Shown here: positions 6,106 to 12,958 of the stretch, in pieces | How the letters are laid out: every line of letters begins with the position of its first letter | Position numbering within the stretch: the first letter of the stretch is position 1 | NCBI GenBank assembly: GCA_002309615.1 | Contig: DBXT01000030.1 | Coordinates: 1-12,958, forward strand | Origin: Bacteroidales bacterium UBA1205 | GTDB lineage: Bacteria; Bacteroidota; Bacteroidia; Bacteroidales; WCHB1-69 | Length of the DNA stretch: 12,958 nt | Direction: 5' to 3' | Notes under the pieces: generated by a model | Seen by the model: only the letters and a program-made list of their open reading frames with translations | What the model was told of the DNA's origin: nothing | The model's database searches: none | Translations under genes and position numbers: made by a program

Positions 6106-7683
6106 ATGAAAAAATATAGTTTCCTTGTCATCATAGTTTTACTAAGCACAGCAGTCAGTGCTCAAACATGGACCGATTTTAATGACGAATGCACCTCTGT
6201 TACCATGGGCAAAAAAGCTACCGCTGACGGATCTGTGCGGACTTCTCACACCGACGACAGCCACCGCAGCCGTACCAATATAATGATGGTGCCGGCACAA
6301 AATCATAAAGCCGGTGAAACTGTCACCATGTACAGACGCCTTTGGGACAACAGCACCAAAATGCAAAGCTACCGAGATGACAGCGTAGGCGTCATTCCTC
6401 AAGTAGCCCATACTTTTGCCTATGTCAATACCGCTTATCCGTGCATGAACGAAAAACAAGTCGGCATCGGCGAATCGACTATCGGTGGCAGAAGTGAGCT
6501 TAAATCTGACATCGGCCTCATTGACTGCCAACGTCTTTGCGGACTGATACTACAAAGATGTTCCACCGCCCGGCAGGGTATTCTCACCGCCGGCGAATTG
6601 CTGAAAGAATACGGCTGGATAGATGCAGGCGAATGCCTGACCATTGCCGACAAAAACGAAGTATGGCATCTGGAAGTGTATGGCCCCGGAAAAGGCAACA
6701 AAGGTGCTGTCTGGGTGGCACAACGTGTACCAGACGACCATGTAGCCGTCAATGCCAATGCAAGTACTATCAAACATATAGACACCAACGACAAAAACAA
6801 CTTCTTGTATTCCGACAATATTTTTTCTTTGGCAAAAGACAGCGGCTGGTGGAAAGAAGACGAACCCTTTGTTTTCTGCTATGTATATGCCCCGCAAAGC
6901 AGAACCATGCTCGCCTGCAGACGCAGAGAATGGCGGGTGTTTGACTTGGTAGCACCTTCTTTGCATTTAGACCCTAATGCAGAAAACTATCCTTTCTCCG
7001 TAAAACCCGACCATCCGGTAACTTTGGAAGAAATGATGAATATTTTTAAAGATTACTACGAAGGCACTGAATTTGATATGAGAAAAAATATCACAGTGAC
7101 CAACGATAGTGGCAAAACCATTATTTCCCCATTGGCAAATCCTTTTATGGGTTACGATGAACTCAAACTTCACAAAGTCAATGGCGGCTGGCATGCCCTT
7201 GGCGAACGTGCCATCGCGGTCAGATTTACTGTTTATGGCACCATTATCCAATGCCGCGACTGGCTGCCGGACGAAATCGGAGGATTGCTATGGTTTGCCC
7301 TTGACAACGTAGCCTCCTCGATATATGTACCTATCTATTGCTCGGTAACAAGTCTGCCTAAAGAATATGAAACCGATGCCCGTATCACAGGTTTCAGCAA
7401 AGAGGCGGCATGGTGGGGTTTTAATCGTTTGGGAACACTATGTGCACAACGCTGGGGTACATTTAGAAAAGAACTAAACACACACTTGTTGCCGCTACAA
7501 AAAGAATTTCTGCAACAACAAGCAAGCATAGAACAACAAGCCCTCAATGTGTATAATGAAAAGAAGCCTGCAAAAAGCATCGATATATTGACCAAATATA
7601 CCAACCAACAAGCCCACAAAGCCCTTGACAAGGCATGGGAAATCGGTGATTTGATATGGACAAAATACGATGAAGCATGGTAA
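6106..7683 (+). CDS. Secreted C69-family dipeptidase, 525 aa
   Basis: N-terminal-nucleophile (Ntn) peptidase that hydrolyses dipeptides or short peptides, probably in the periplasm. A signal peptide spans about 1-19 (hydrophobic core, ending V-S-A before Q20). A short propeptide (about 20-28) precedes C29 in 'NDECTSVTMGKKATADGS' (26-43), the conserved family start in which the exposed cysteine is the catalytic nucleophile after autoprocessing. Other family features seen are 'YAYVNTAYPCMNEKQVGIGEST'-like sequence around residues 105-126 and 'EYGWIDAGECLTIADKNEVWHLEVYGPGKG' around 169-198 (both split here across the described positions). Length fits the family (about 500-560). It lies 12 bp behind the regulator gene and its last codons overlap the helicase gene by 7 bp. 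In the Bacteroidales such enzymes supply amino acids from peptides; the substrate here is not known. Confidence 0.88.
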   Translation: MKKYSFLVIIVLLSTAVSAQTWTDFNDECTSVTMGKKATADGSVRTSHTDDSHRSRTNIMMVPAQNHKAGETVTMYRRLWDNSTKMQSYRDDSVGVIPQVAHTFAYVNTAYPCMNEKQVGIGESTIGGRSELKSDIGLIDCQRLCGLILQRCSTARQGILTAGELLKEYGWIDAGECLTIADKNEVWHLEVYGPGKGNKGAVWVAQRVPDDHVAVNANASTIKHIDTNDKNNFLYSDNIFSLAKDSGWWKEDEPFVFCYVYAPQSRTMLACRRREWRVFDLVAPSLHLDPNAENYPFSVKPDHPVTLEEMMNIFKDYYEGTEFDMRKNITVTNDSGKTIISPLANPFMGYDELKLHKVNGGWHALGERAIAVRFTVYGTIIQCRDWLPDEIGGLLWFALDNVASSIYVPIYCSVTSLPKEYETDARITGFSKEAAWWGFNRLGTLCAQRWGTFRKELNTHLLPLQKEFLQQQASIEQQALNVYNEKKPAKSIDILTKYTNQQAHKALDKAWEIGDLIWTKYDEAW

Positions 7684-9827
7684 GCCGTCCGATTGAAGAT
7701 GACAATCCGGAATTAGCCTTAGCAAGAAAGTGTATTGAATACACCGGCACCAACCTTTTTCTAACCGGCAAGGCCGGCACCGGAAAAACCACCTTTTTGC
7801 AACAACTGAAAGCCACTTCACACAAGCGGATGGTGGTATTGGCACCTACAGGCGTAGCCGCTATCAATGCCGGCGGCACTACCATTCACTCCTTTTTCCA
7901 ACTATCGTTTGCTCCCTATGTTCCGGGCTCGGAAGCACTGTTTTTTAAAGATATTCGCTTTACAAAAACCAAAATCGCCCTCATAAAAAGCCTCAACTTG
8001 ATAGTGATAGACGAAATTTCGATGGTGCGAGCCGACTTGTTGGATTTGATAGATTTGGTGCTGCGTCGCTACCGAGACCGCAACAAACCTTTTGGCGGCA
8101 TACAACTGCTTATGATTGGCGACTTGCAACAATTGGCACCCGTTGCCAAAAACGAAGAACGACAACTGCTGAAAAAACACTATAGTTCCCTGTTTTTCTT
8201 TGGAAGCAAAGCCTTGCAAAAAACCCCTTATATCACCATTGAATTACAACATATCTACCGACAAAAAGAAGCCTATTTTGTAGATTTGCTCAATCGCATT
8301 CGCAACCAACAGACAGATGTGGAGACCTTGAAGATGCTGAACGAACGCTATCTGCCGGACTTCAATCCCAACAAACATAAAAACATTATTCAACTAACCA
8401 CCCACAACGCACAAGCCCATCAAATCAACCAAGCCTGTTTGGATGCCATCCGCAAAAGAGCATATACCTTTGAAGCAACCATACAAGGTAATTTTCCCGA
8501 TTCATCCCTTCCCACCGACAAATGCCTCACTTTGAAAAAAGGAGCACAAGTAATGTTTGTCAAAAACGATTCCAGTTCGGAGAAACGCTATTACAACGGA
8601 AAAATCGGCAGCATTACCAAAATCAATAAAGACACTATAGAAGTAAAATGCCAAGGAGAAGGAGAAAAAGCCTTTGTGGTGGACCCGGTAACTTGGGAAA
8701 ATACCAAATATGAATTAGACAGCCAAACCAAAGAAATACACGAGACTGTCGAAGGAACTTTCAAACAATACCCTCTGCGATTAGCTTGGGCGATAACTAT
8801 CCACAAAAGCCAAGGGCTGACATTCGACAACGTGGTAATAGATGCAGCCGCAGCCTTCGCTCATGGACAAGTCTATGTAGCACTGAGTCGCTGTCGCACA
8901 TTAGACGGACTAATACTCAGCAGCCCTATTCAAGCCCATGCCATCATCAGCAATGCCACTGTAGAACAATTCACCCGCCAAATGAAAGAACACCCTGTCG
9001 ATCAACAACAGATTGCCCATTTAGAACGAGAATATTACTATGAATTGCTCAATGAACAATTTGACTTTCAGTCGCTTATAAAATCCACCAAAAATCTAAC
9101 AGACTATTTTGCCAAGCACTTGCAGCAAGCATTTCCCATGTTGTTGGAAAAATTGCAAAACACCTGTCAATCGTTGCAGGCCTTGGTACCTATTTGCGAA
9201 CAATTCAAAAAACAATATACCTATCTTTTCCGCCATACCGACGATGCAAAAAACGACCAGACTCTGCAAGAAAGAATTCATGCTGCCAGCAAATATTTTT
9301 CTGTAGAAATCAAAAAGATTTTTGAACAATTGCTACAACAACTAACACATGTAGAAATCGACAACATGGACACCGCCTCCCATTTTGAAGATTTATTCAA
9401 CCGACTTTTAGATGACTACCATATCAAAAAAGCCACTTTGGAGGCATTTCAATATCAACCGTTTGACATAAAGGTTTATCTTGACACCAAGGGCAGAGCG
9501 GTGATAAAAGAAGAAGACTTGGAAAAAAGCTATTCACCGCGAACTTTTTCTGCCGACGAAGCAAAAACATTTTTCGCCACTCATTTTATCTCCAGCCACG
9601 ACGAGGTCTTTGACCTATATAATCATTTGCTGCAATGGAGAAAAGCCAAAGCAAAAGAATTGAAGATACCCCCTTATTCTATTCTCCGCCAAGAAAGCCT
9701 TGTCAACATTGCAAAAAACAAACCCCGACGGGAAAAAGACCTGCTTTCCATTGCCGGTATCGGCAAAAAAACACTTGAAAAATACGGGAACGAAATTTTA
9801 GAAATTGTGGCAGAATTTTGCCGTTAA
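7677..9827 (+). CDS. Pif1-like superfamily 1B DNA helicase with C-terminal HRDC domain, 716 aa
   Basis: Cytoplasmic ATP-dependent 5'-3' DNA helicase by family, probably for replication or repair and unwinding of difficult structures. Motifs in order: Walker A 'GKAGTGKT' (31-38), motif Ia 'LAPTGVAAINAGGTTIHSFF' (55-74), Walker B 'VIDEISMV' (110-117), motif III 'GDLQQLAP' (148-155), and the late motifs 'AITIHKSQGLTFDNVVID' (372-389) and 'GQVYVALSRCRTLDGL' (397-412). A long helical, Gln/Glu/Lys-rich region (about 440-640) has no domain I can name. The C terminus (about 643-714) fits an HRDC nucleic-acid-binding domain, with 'LLQWRKAKAKE', 'PPYSIL', and 'LLSIAGIGKKTLEKYG' (689-704). RecQ helicases carry HRDC classically; its presence on a Pif1-like core is found in Bacteroidota proteins. 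The ATG overlaps the dipeptidase stop (ATGGTAA). It ends 15 bp from the convergent GT4 gene with no hairpin between. Confidence 0.9.
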   Translation: MVSRPIEDDNPELALARKCIEYTGTNLFLTGKAGTGKTTFLQQLKATSHKRMVVLAPTGVAAINAGGTTIHSFFQLSFAPYVPGSEALFFKDIRFTKTKIALIKSLNLIVIDEISMVRADLLDLIDLVLRRYRDRNKPFGGIQLLMIGDLQQLAPVAKNEERQLLKKHYSSLFFFGSKALQKTPYITIELQHIYRQKEAYFVDLLNRIRNQQTDVETLKMLNERYLPDFNPNKHKNIIQLTTHNAQAHQINQACLDAIRKRAYTFEATIQGNFPDSSLPTDKCLTLKKGAQVMFVKNDSSSEKRYYNGKIGSITKINKDTIEVKCQGEGEKAFVVDPVTWENTKYELDSQTKEIHETVEGTFKQYPLRLAWAITIHKSQGLTFDNVVIDAAAAFAHGQVYVALSRCRTLDGLILSSPIQAHAIISNATVEQFTRQMKEHPVDQQQIAHLEREYYYELLNEQFDFQSLIKSTKNLTDYFAKHLQQAFPMLLEKLQNTCQSLQALVPICEQFKKQYTYLFRHTDDAKNDQTLQERIHAASKYFSVEIKKIFEQLLQQLTHVEIDNMDTASHFEDLFNRLLDDYHIKKATLEAFQYQPFDIKVYLDTKGRAVIKEEDLEKSYSPRTFSADEAKTFFATHFISSHDEVFDLYNHLLQWRKAKAKELKIPPYSILRQESLVNIAKNKPRREKDLLSIAGIGKKTLEKYGNEILEIVAEFCR

Positions 9828-9842
9828 CAATTCACAAACCCT

Positions 9843-10961
9843 TTATTGCACCATTTGCTGATAGATATTGAGGAACTTTTTGCCGATGATAACACTATCA
9901 CATTTAGCGGCGGCTTGCTTTTGTATTTCCTCAGCGTTAAAATTTTGAAAATGATCTAACATAAAGGCAATTTTCTCCAAGCAATCATCTTCATTGCAGG
10001 GCTCGGTAAAAACAGTATTGTCGGCAGTGGCAATTTCAGGAATGCCACCTACGGGCGTTGCCACAGCAGGCTTGCCGCAACAAAAAGCCTCCAATAATAC
10101 ACACGACTGCGTTTCATAGTTGGAAAATTGCAGCATGAAATCACAATTTTGGATAGCCTCCGCCACTTCCTCTTCTGTTTTTTTACCTAACAGATGTACG
10201 CAATTGCCCAAATTTTCCTGCCGGATAAACTGCTCCACCTGCAAATTGGCAAGATCGTGGATGATATTCAGTTCGAAATCGCTTCTTTGCTGCGACAATC
10301 GCTTTATCACATGCAATATTCCCATGATATTTTTGGACTCTTGCTCCAAATTGGAAATATGCAAAATTTGTTTCTTGCCATGCGGTTGACAAGGTTTTGT
10401 GCAAAACAAATTGGTATTGACAGTATTGCTGACAATAGTATAAGGAATATTTTTTGCCTTCGGAAGCATTTCTACTATGGCGGTATGCAAATATTCTGAA
10501 ACGGTAGTAATATGCCGTACCGTGTGAAAAATATAATGTAAGGCTAATTTTTGCAGACTTGTCAATAAAAATCGATTCTCTTGATAATAGACCGACCAAT
10601 GTTCGCTGACAACAAGCGGAATCCGATACTTGCGGCTAAGGCGTGCTGCCAAAAATCCCAAAGGCAATGCCACATGCAAGTGAATCACATCCGGACGACC
10701 ATAGCGAGCCACAATTTCGTCAAATGCCCGTACATAGGCTTTATACAATTGCCATTTTGACATGCTATGGCTGACTTCAATCGGATGGAAAATAATATTG
10801 CCATCATGCGATATAATCGGTATATCCACATGCCCTTTGGTATGATGAAGCACTATGGCAGTAGTGTCGGCGGCAGTGGTGGCAATATGTTTCAATATAA
10901 AATTGCCGTCAAGAGGATTGTCAACCTGTGGAAACCAAGAAGGAATGTGTAATATCTTCAT
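9843..10961 (-). CDS. GT4-family glycosyltransferase, 372 aa
   Basis: GT-B glycosyltransferase, likely in polysaccharide or glycolipid synthesis. It opens with 'MKILHIPSWFPQVDNPLDGNF' split as 1-20 plus F21, typical of this group, and has 'DVIHLHVALPLGFLAA' (91-106) and 'VVSEHW' (117-122) in the acceptor-binding domain. The C-terminal domain has 'HISNLEQESKNIMGIL' (201-216), with a basic donor-phosphate contact at K210, and an intact E-x7-E donor motif, E283 and E291, within 'NYETQSCVLLEAFCCGKPAVATP' in order (281-303). This contrasts with the plus-strand GT4 at 3762-4910, which lacks those glutamates. It follows the S41 peptidase gene on the same strand by 53 bp with no recognisable -7 element between, so it is probably the second gene of that transcript. 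Sugar and acceptor are unknown. Confidence 0.9.
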   Translation of the reverse strand: MKILHIPSWFPQVDNPLDGNFILKHIATTAADTTAIVLHHTKGHVDIPIISHDGNIIFHPIEVSHSMSKWQLYKAYVRAFDEIVARYGRPDVIHLHVALPLGFLAARLSRKYRIPLVVSEHWSVYYQENRFLLTSLQKLALHYIFHTVRHITTVSEYLHTAIVEMLPKAKNIPYTIVSNTVNTNLFCTKPCQPHGKKQILHISNLEQESKNIMGILHVIKRLSQQRSDFELNIIHDLANLQVEQFIRQENLGNCVHLLGKKTEEEVAEAIQNCDFMLQFSNYETQSCVLLEAFCCGKPAVATPVGGIPEIATADNTVFTEPCNEDDCLEKIAFMLDHFQNFNAEEIQKQAAAKCDSVIIGKKFLNIYQQMVQ

Positions 10962-10970
10962 TTGCTATTT

Positions 10971-11001
10971 TTTCAACAAGAACTGCCGCTATTTCTTGAA
11001 A
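10971..11001 (-). other. Weak imperfect inverted repeat between S41 peptidase and GT4 genes
   Basis: On the minus strand TTTCAAGAA, a 10-base loop and TTCTTGTTGAAA could pair over 9 bp with a 3-base bulge. It is A+T rich and not followed by a T tract, so it does not look like an intrinsic terminator. It could affect mRNA stability or translation of the downstream GT4 gene, or be chance. Confidence 0.25.
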
Positions 11002-11014
11002 CTATACCCTATCG

Positions 11015-12799
11015 CTAATATTTAATTTTGTATTTTTTGAACGTATTTTTGTCATTGATAACTTCGAGGGCTTTTCTGTACATTTCATCATCTTCCAGCC
11101 ATATTTTGGTAGATTCCCGGGCTGAATAGATATTGCGGGCTATCAAAGTCTTTATTTGACGTTGGATGTACTTGTCGGTGTCGAAATCTTGTTCTCGTTG
11201 GTTGTGGTCCGCTTGAATCTTGTCAACATATTCCACAAACATTTTTTTCAATTGGTCGGTATTTTTCACCTTGGCATAACTTTCAAAAACTTTTCCCAAA
11301 GTATCTTTGTTGGCTTCGATAAAACCTTCTAAATAGGCCTTCATGTCAAATTTCAGGCTGTCGCTTATATGTTCTTTTTTGGCAAAGGCATAAAATTGCG
11401 ACATGATTTGCTTATCTACTTGGAAATTTTTGTTAAAGTCTTCAAAATTGGCATATTGACTCAAAATTTGCTTTTTGTTAGCCTCTGTAAGGTATTCAAA
11501 TACAAATTGATTGAAAATATTGTTACGAAACAACTGCCAATAATAGTCGGAAACTTTGGTAGTATCGATAGGCACAAATATATCGGGCATGATGCCGCCT
11601 CCGCCATAGACAACCCGCTTGCCATCGGTATAGAATTTCAAAGAATCGGGAAAATGAATGCTATCGGCATGTATCAATTCTCCGCTGTTGTAACGTTTGA
11701 TAACATCGCGGCTATAGTCTTCCACTCCTTCGTAAGGTTTTTGTATGCAACGTCCGCTCGGAATATAATAGCGAGAAGTTGTCAAACGGACATAGGAACC
11801 GTCCGGCAATCCTAATTGCGATTGCACCAAACCCTTTCCAAACGACCGCCTGCCGATGATGATGCCCCTGTCCCAGTCTTGGATGGAACCGGAAAGAATT
11901 TCAGCTGCCGAGGCGGAATATTCATTTATCAACACCACCAAACGACCTTTTTCAAAACAACCTTCCTGTTTTGCATTATAGTTTATCTTGTTGTAATCTT
12001 GATTGTTTTGCGTATAAACTATCAATTTGTCGCCGGAAAGGAATTCGTCTGACATTTCAATTGCCGTATTCAAGTAGCCGCCTCCGTTGTCACGCAAATC
12101 CAATACCAAATTTTCCATACCTTGCTCTTTCAACACTTTCATCGCATCAAGAAATTCTGTATGGGTGGTTTGTGAAAAGCGTTCCAACTTTATATAGCCG
12201 GTTTTGTCATCTACCATGAAATATGATTCTATGCTGTTGATAGGAATTTTATCCCTGATGATGGTAAATGTTAGCAAATCAGGATTGTTGCCACGCTTTA
12301 CTTGTACCACAACTTTGGTGCCCTTTTTGCCTCTTAGCTTCTTAAAAACCCAATCGTTGGTACAAATTTTGCCGACAGCCACACTATCGTCAATGGTGAT
12401 AATTTTGTCACCGATTTGAATGCCGACTGACTCAGCAGGGCCTCCTTTTACCGGTTGCACCACCACCAAAGTGTCTTTCATAATTTGAAATTGTACGCCG
12501 ACTCCTTCAAAATTGCCTTGCAAAGGTTCTGTCGTTTTTTGGAGGTCTTTTTTGGCAATATACACCGAGTGCGGGTCCAACTCTTTTAACATTTCTATGA
12601 TACCCTTTTCCACTATGTTGGACATATCTATGGTATCTACATAATAGTAATTCAACATCTGCAACATTTGCAGCATTTTTCTTTGCTGTTGGTTGAAGGC
12701 ATCAGAACGAGCCCGCGAATTGTTTTGTGCTATTGCCTGAACACTAAAGCATACTATAAAAAATACAGCGACTATTTTTACAAAATATTTTTTCATCAT
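11015..12799 (-). CDS. S41 carboxy-terminal processing peptidase with PDZ domain, 594 aa
   Basis: Exported serine protease of the CtpA/Prc (tail-specific) family, acting in the periplasm or on the outer membrane. A signal peptide covers about 1-24 (ending A-I-A before Q25). An N-terminal helical region with 'YVDTIDM' and 'LKELDPHSVYI' (53-81) precedes a PDZ domain (about 95-180; 'FEGVGVQF', 'PVKGGPAESVGIQIGDKI'). The peptidase core has 'GYIKLERFSQTTHTEF' (201-216), 'LVLDLRDNGGGYL' (231-243), catalytic S297 in 'NEYSASAAE' (292-300) and the general-base K322 in 'GRRSFGKGLVQ' (316-326). The C-terminal 200 residues are a helical extension ending in a basic tail, which makes it longer than minimal CtpA enzymes but normal for Bacteroidota members. 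The coding start could be the ATG at 12799 or the next codon (12796); the promoter is so close that the leader is only about 11-14 bases. The GT4 gene follows at 53 bp. Confidence 0.93.
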   Translation of the reverse strand: MMKKYFVKIVAVFFIVCFSVQAIAQNNSRARSDAFNQQQRKMLQMLQMLNYYYVDTIDMSNIVEKGIIEMLKELDPHSVYIAKKDLQKTTEPLQGNFEGVGVQFQIMKDTLVVVQPVKGGPAESVGIQIGDKIITIDDSVAVGKICTNDWVFKKLRGKKGTKVVVQVKRGNNPDLLTFTIIRDKIPINSIESYFMVDDKTGYIKLERFSQTTHTEFLDAMKVLKEQGMENLVLDLRDNGGGYLNTAIEMSDEFLSGDKLIVYTQNNQDYNKINYNAKQEGCFEKGRLVVLINEYSASAAEILSGSIQDWDRGIIIGRRSFGKGLVQSQLGLPDGSYVRLTTSRYYIPSGRCIQKPYEGVEDYSRDVIKRYNSGELIHADSIHFPDSLKFYTDGKRVVYGGGGIMPDIFVPIDTTKVSDYYWQLFRNNIFNQFVFEYLTEANKKQILSQYANFEDFNKNFQVDKQIMSQFYAFAKKEHISDSLKFDMKAYLEGFIEANKDTLGKVFESYAKVKNTDQLKKMFVEYVDKIQADHNQREQDFDTDKYIQRQIKTLIARNIYSARESTKIWLEDDEMYRKALEVINDKNTFKKYKIKY

Positions 12800-12816
12800 T
12801 CAATTTCTTTGGGTTG

Positions 12817-12824
12817 CAAAAGTA
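12817..12824 (-). promoter_or_regulatory. Bacteroidota -7 element for the S41 peptidase gene
   Basis: On the minus strand this reads TACTTTTG, an exact TAnnTTTG match, followed by CA. It ends only 17 bases before the first possible start codon, so the transcript leader is very short. No clear TTTG -33 element is seen at normal spacing. Confidence 0.7.
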
Positions 12825-12836
12825 TCATTTTTAATT

Positions 12837-12846
12837 GACAATTGTC
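12837..12846. promoter_or_regulatory. 10-bp palindrome between divergent promoters
   Basis: GACAATTGTC is a perfect palindrome. It starts 12 bp upstream of the S41 -7 element, where the -33 region would lie, and 51 bp upstream of the tRNA -7 element. Its position would suit an operator for the S41 promoter; a 10-bp palindrome in A+T-rich sequence may also be chance. Confidence 0.3.
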
Positions 12847-12897
12847 TTTCAAACGAAAAAAACTCTTTTCTATTACTTATAAATGAAAACTTTTTTG

Positions 12898-12905
12898 TAC
12901 TTTTG
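12898..12905 (+). promoter_or_regulatory. Bacteroidota -7 element for tRNA-Arg
   Basis: TACTTTTG, followed by CA, matches TAnnTTTG. It ends 11 bp before the first base of the tRNA, so transcription would start roughly 6 bases ahead of the mature 5' end. Confidence 0.75.
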
Positions 12906-12916
12906 CATATTCTATT

Positions 12917-12958
12917 GCCCTTGTAGTTCAACGGATAGAACGGAAGTTTCCTAAACTT
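12917..12958 (+). tRNA. tRNA-Arg (anticodon CCT), 5' part only
   Basis: The window ends inside this tRNA. Visible parts are the 5' acceptor strand GCCCTTG (12917-12923), TA, the D stem GTTC (12926-12929) pairing with GAAC (12938-12941) around loop AACGGATA, and the anticodon stem GAAGT (12943-12947) pairing with ACTT at the edge. The seven-base loop TTCCTAA (12948-12954) places CCT at 12950-12952, which reads the arginine codon AGG. The variable loop, T arm and 3' acceptor strand lie beyond the window. Confidence 0.88.

Noticed and set aside
9828..9842. Search for a bidirectional terminator between the convergent helicase and GT4 genes
   Set aside because: The 15-bp gap has no inverted repeat and no T tract; any termination signal must lie inside the neighbouring coding ends or be factor-dependent.
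12917..12958. tRNA gene as an integration site for a mobile element
   Set aside because: No integrase, direct repeat or other mobile gene is present in the window, and the 3' end of the tRNA, where attachment sites usually lie, is outside it.

Overview
The window looks like a chromosomal segment of a Bacteroidota bacterium, most likely order Bacteroidales. The evidence is: the promoters carry the Bacteroidota -7 element TAnnTTTG; start codons are preceded by A-rich sequence instead of a Shine-Dalgarno; two genes belong to families typical of the phylum (DUF4199, and the 'VDLGL..TLWATCNVGA' lipoprotein domain); and the sigma-54 regulator is of a Bacteroidota-like type. The genus cannot be named from sequence alone.

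Layout. Left edge (106-1296, minus): two predicted lipoproteins, the upstream one behind a clear promoter at 1381-1388. A 218-bp divergent intergenic region (1297-1514) holds promoters for both directions. Centre (1515-9827, plus): seven tightly packed genes, with gaps of at most 19 bp and three overlaps. They encode FabG, a DUF4199 membrane protein, a GT2 polyprenyl-phosphate-type glycosyltransferase, a GT4-type glycosyltransferase, a sigma-54 response regulator that stops before any DNA-binding domain, a secreted C69 dipeptidase, and a Pif1-like helicase with a C-terminal HRDC domain. Right part (9843-12799, minus): an exported S41 carboxy-terminal processing peptidase with PDZ domain, followed downstream by another GT4 glycosyltransferase. 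The right edge (12917-12958) is the 5' part of tRNA-Arg(CCT), divergent from the S41 gene.

How the genes fit together. The plus-strand block looks like one transcription unit of mixed, partly housekeeping content: fatty-acid reduction, cell-surface glycan assembly (DUF4199, GT2 and GT4), regulation, peptide hydrolysis and DNA unwinding. The S41 protease and second GT4 also point to envelope work. I found no mobile element, CRISPR array, phage gene or toxin-antitoxin pair, and no clearly new defence or biosynthetic system. The items most worth a second look are the regulator without a DNA-binding domain, the DUF4199/GT2 overlapping pair as a possible flippase-transferase module, and the HRDC-fused Pif1 helicase with a long unassigned middle region.
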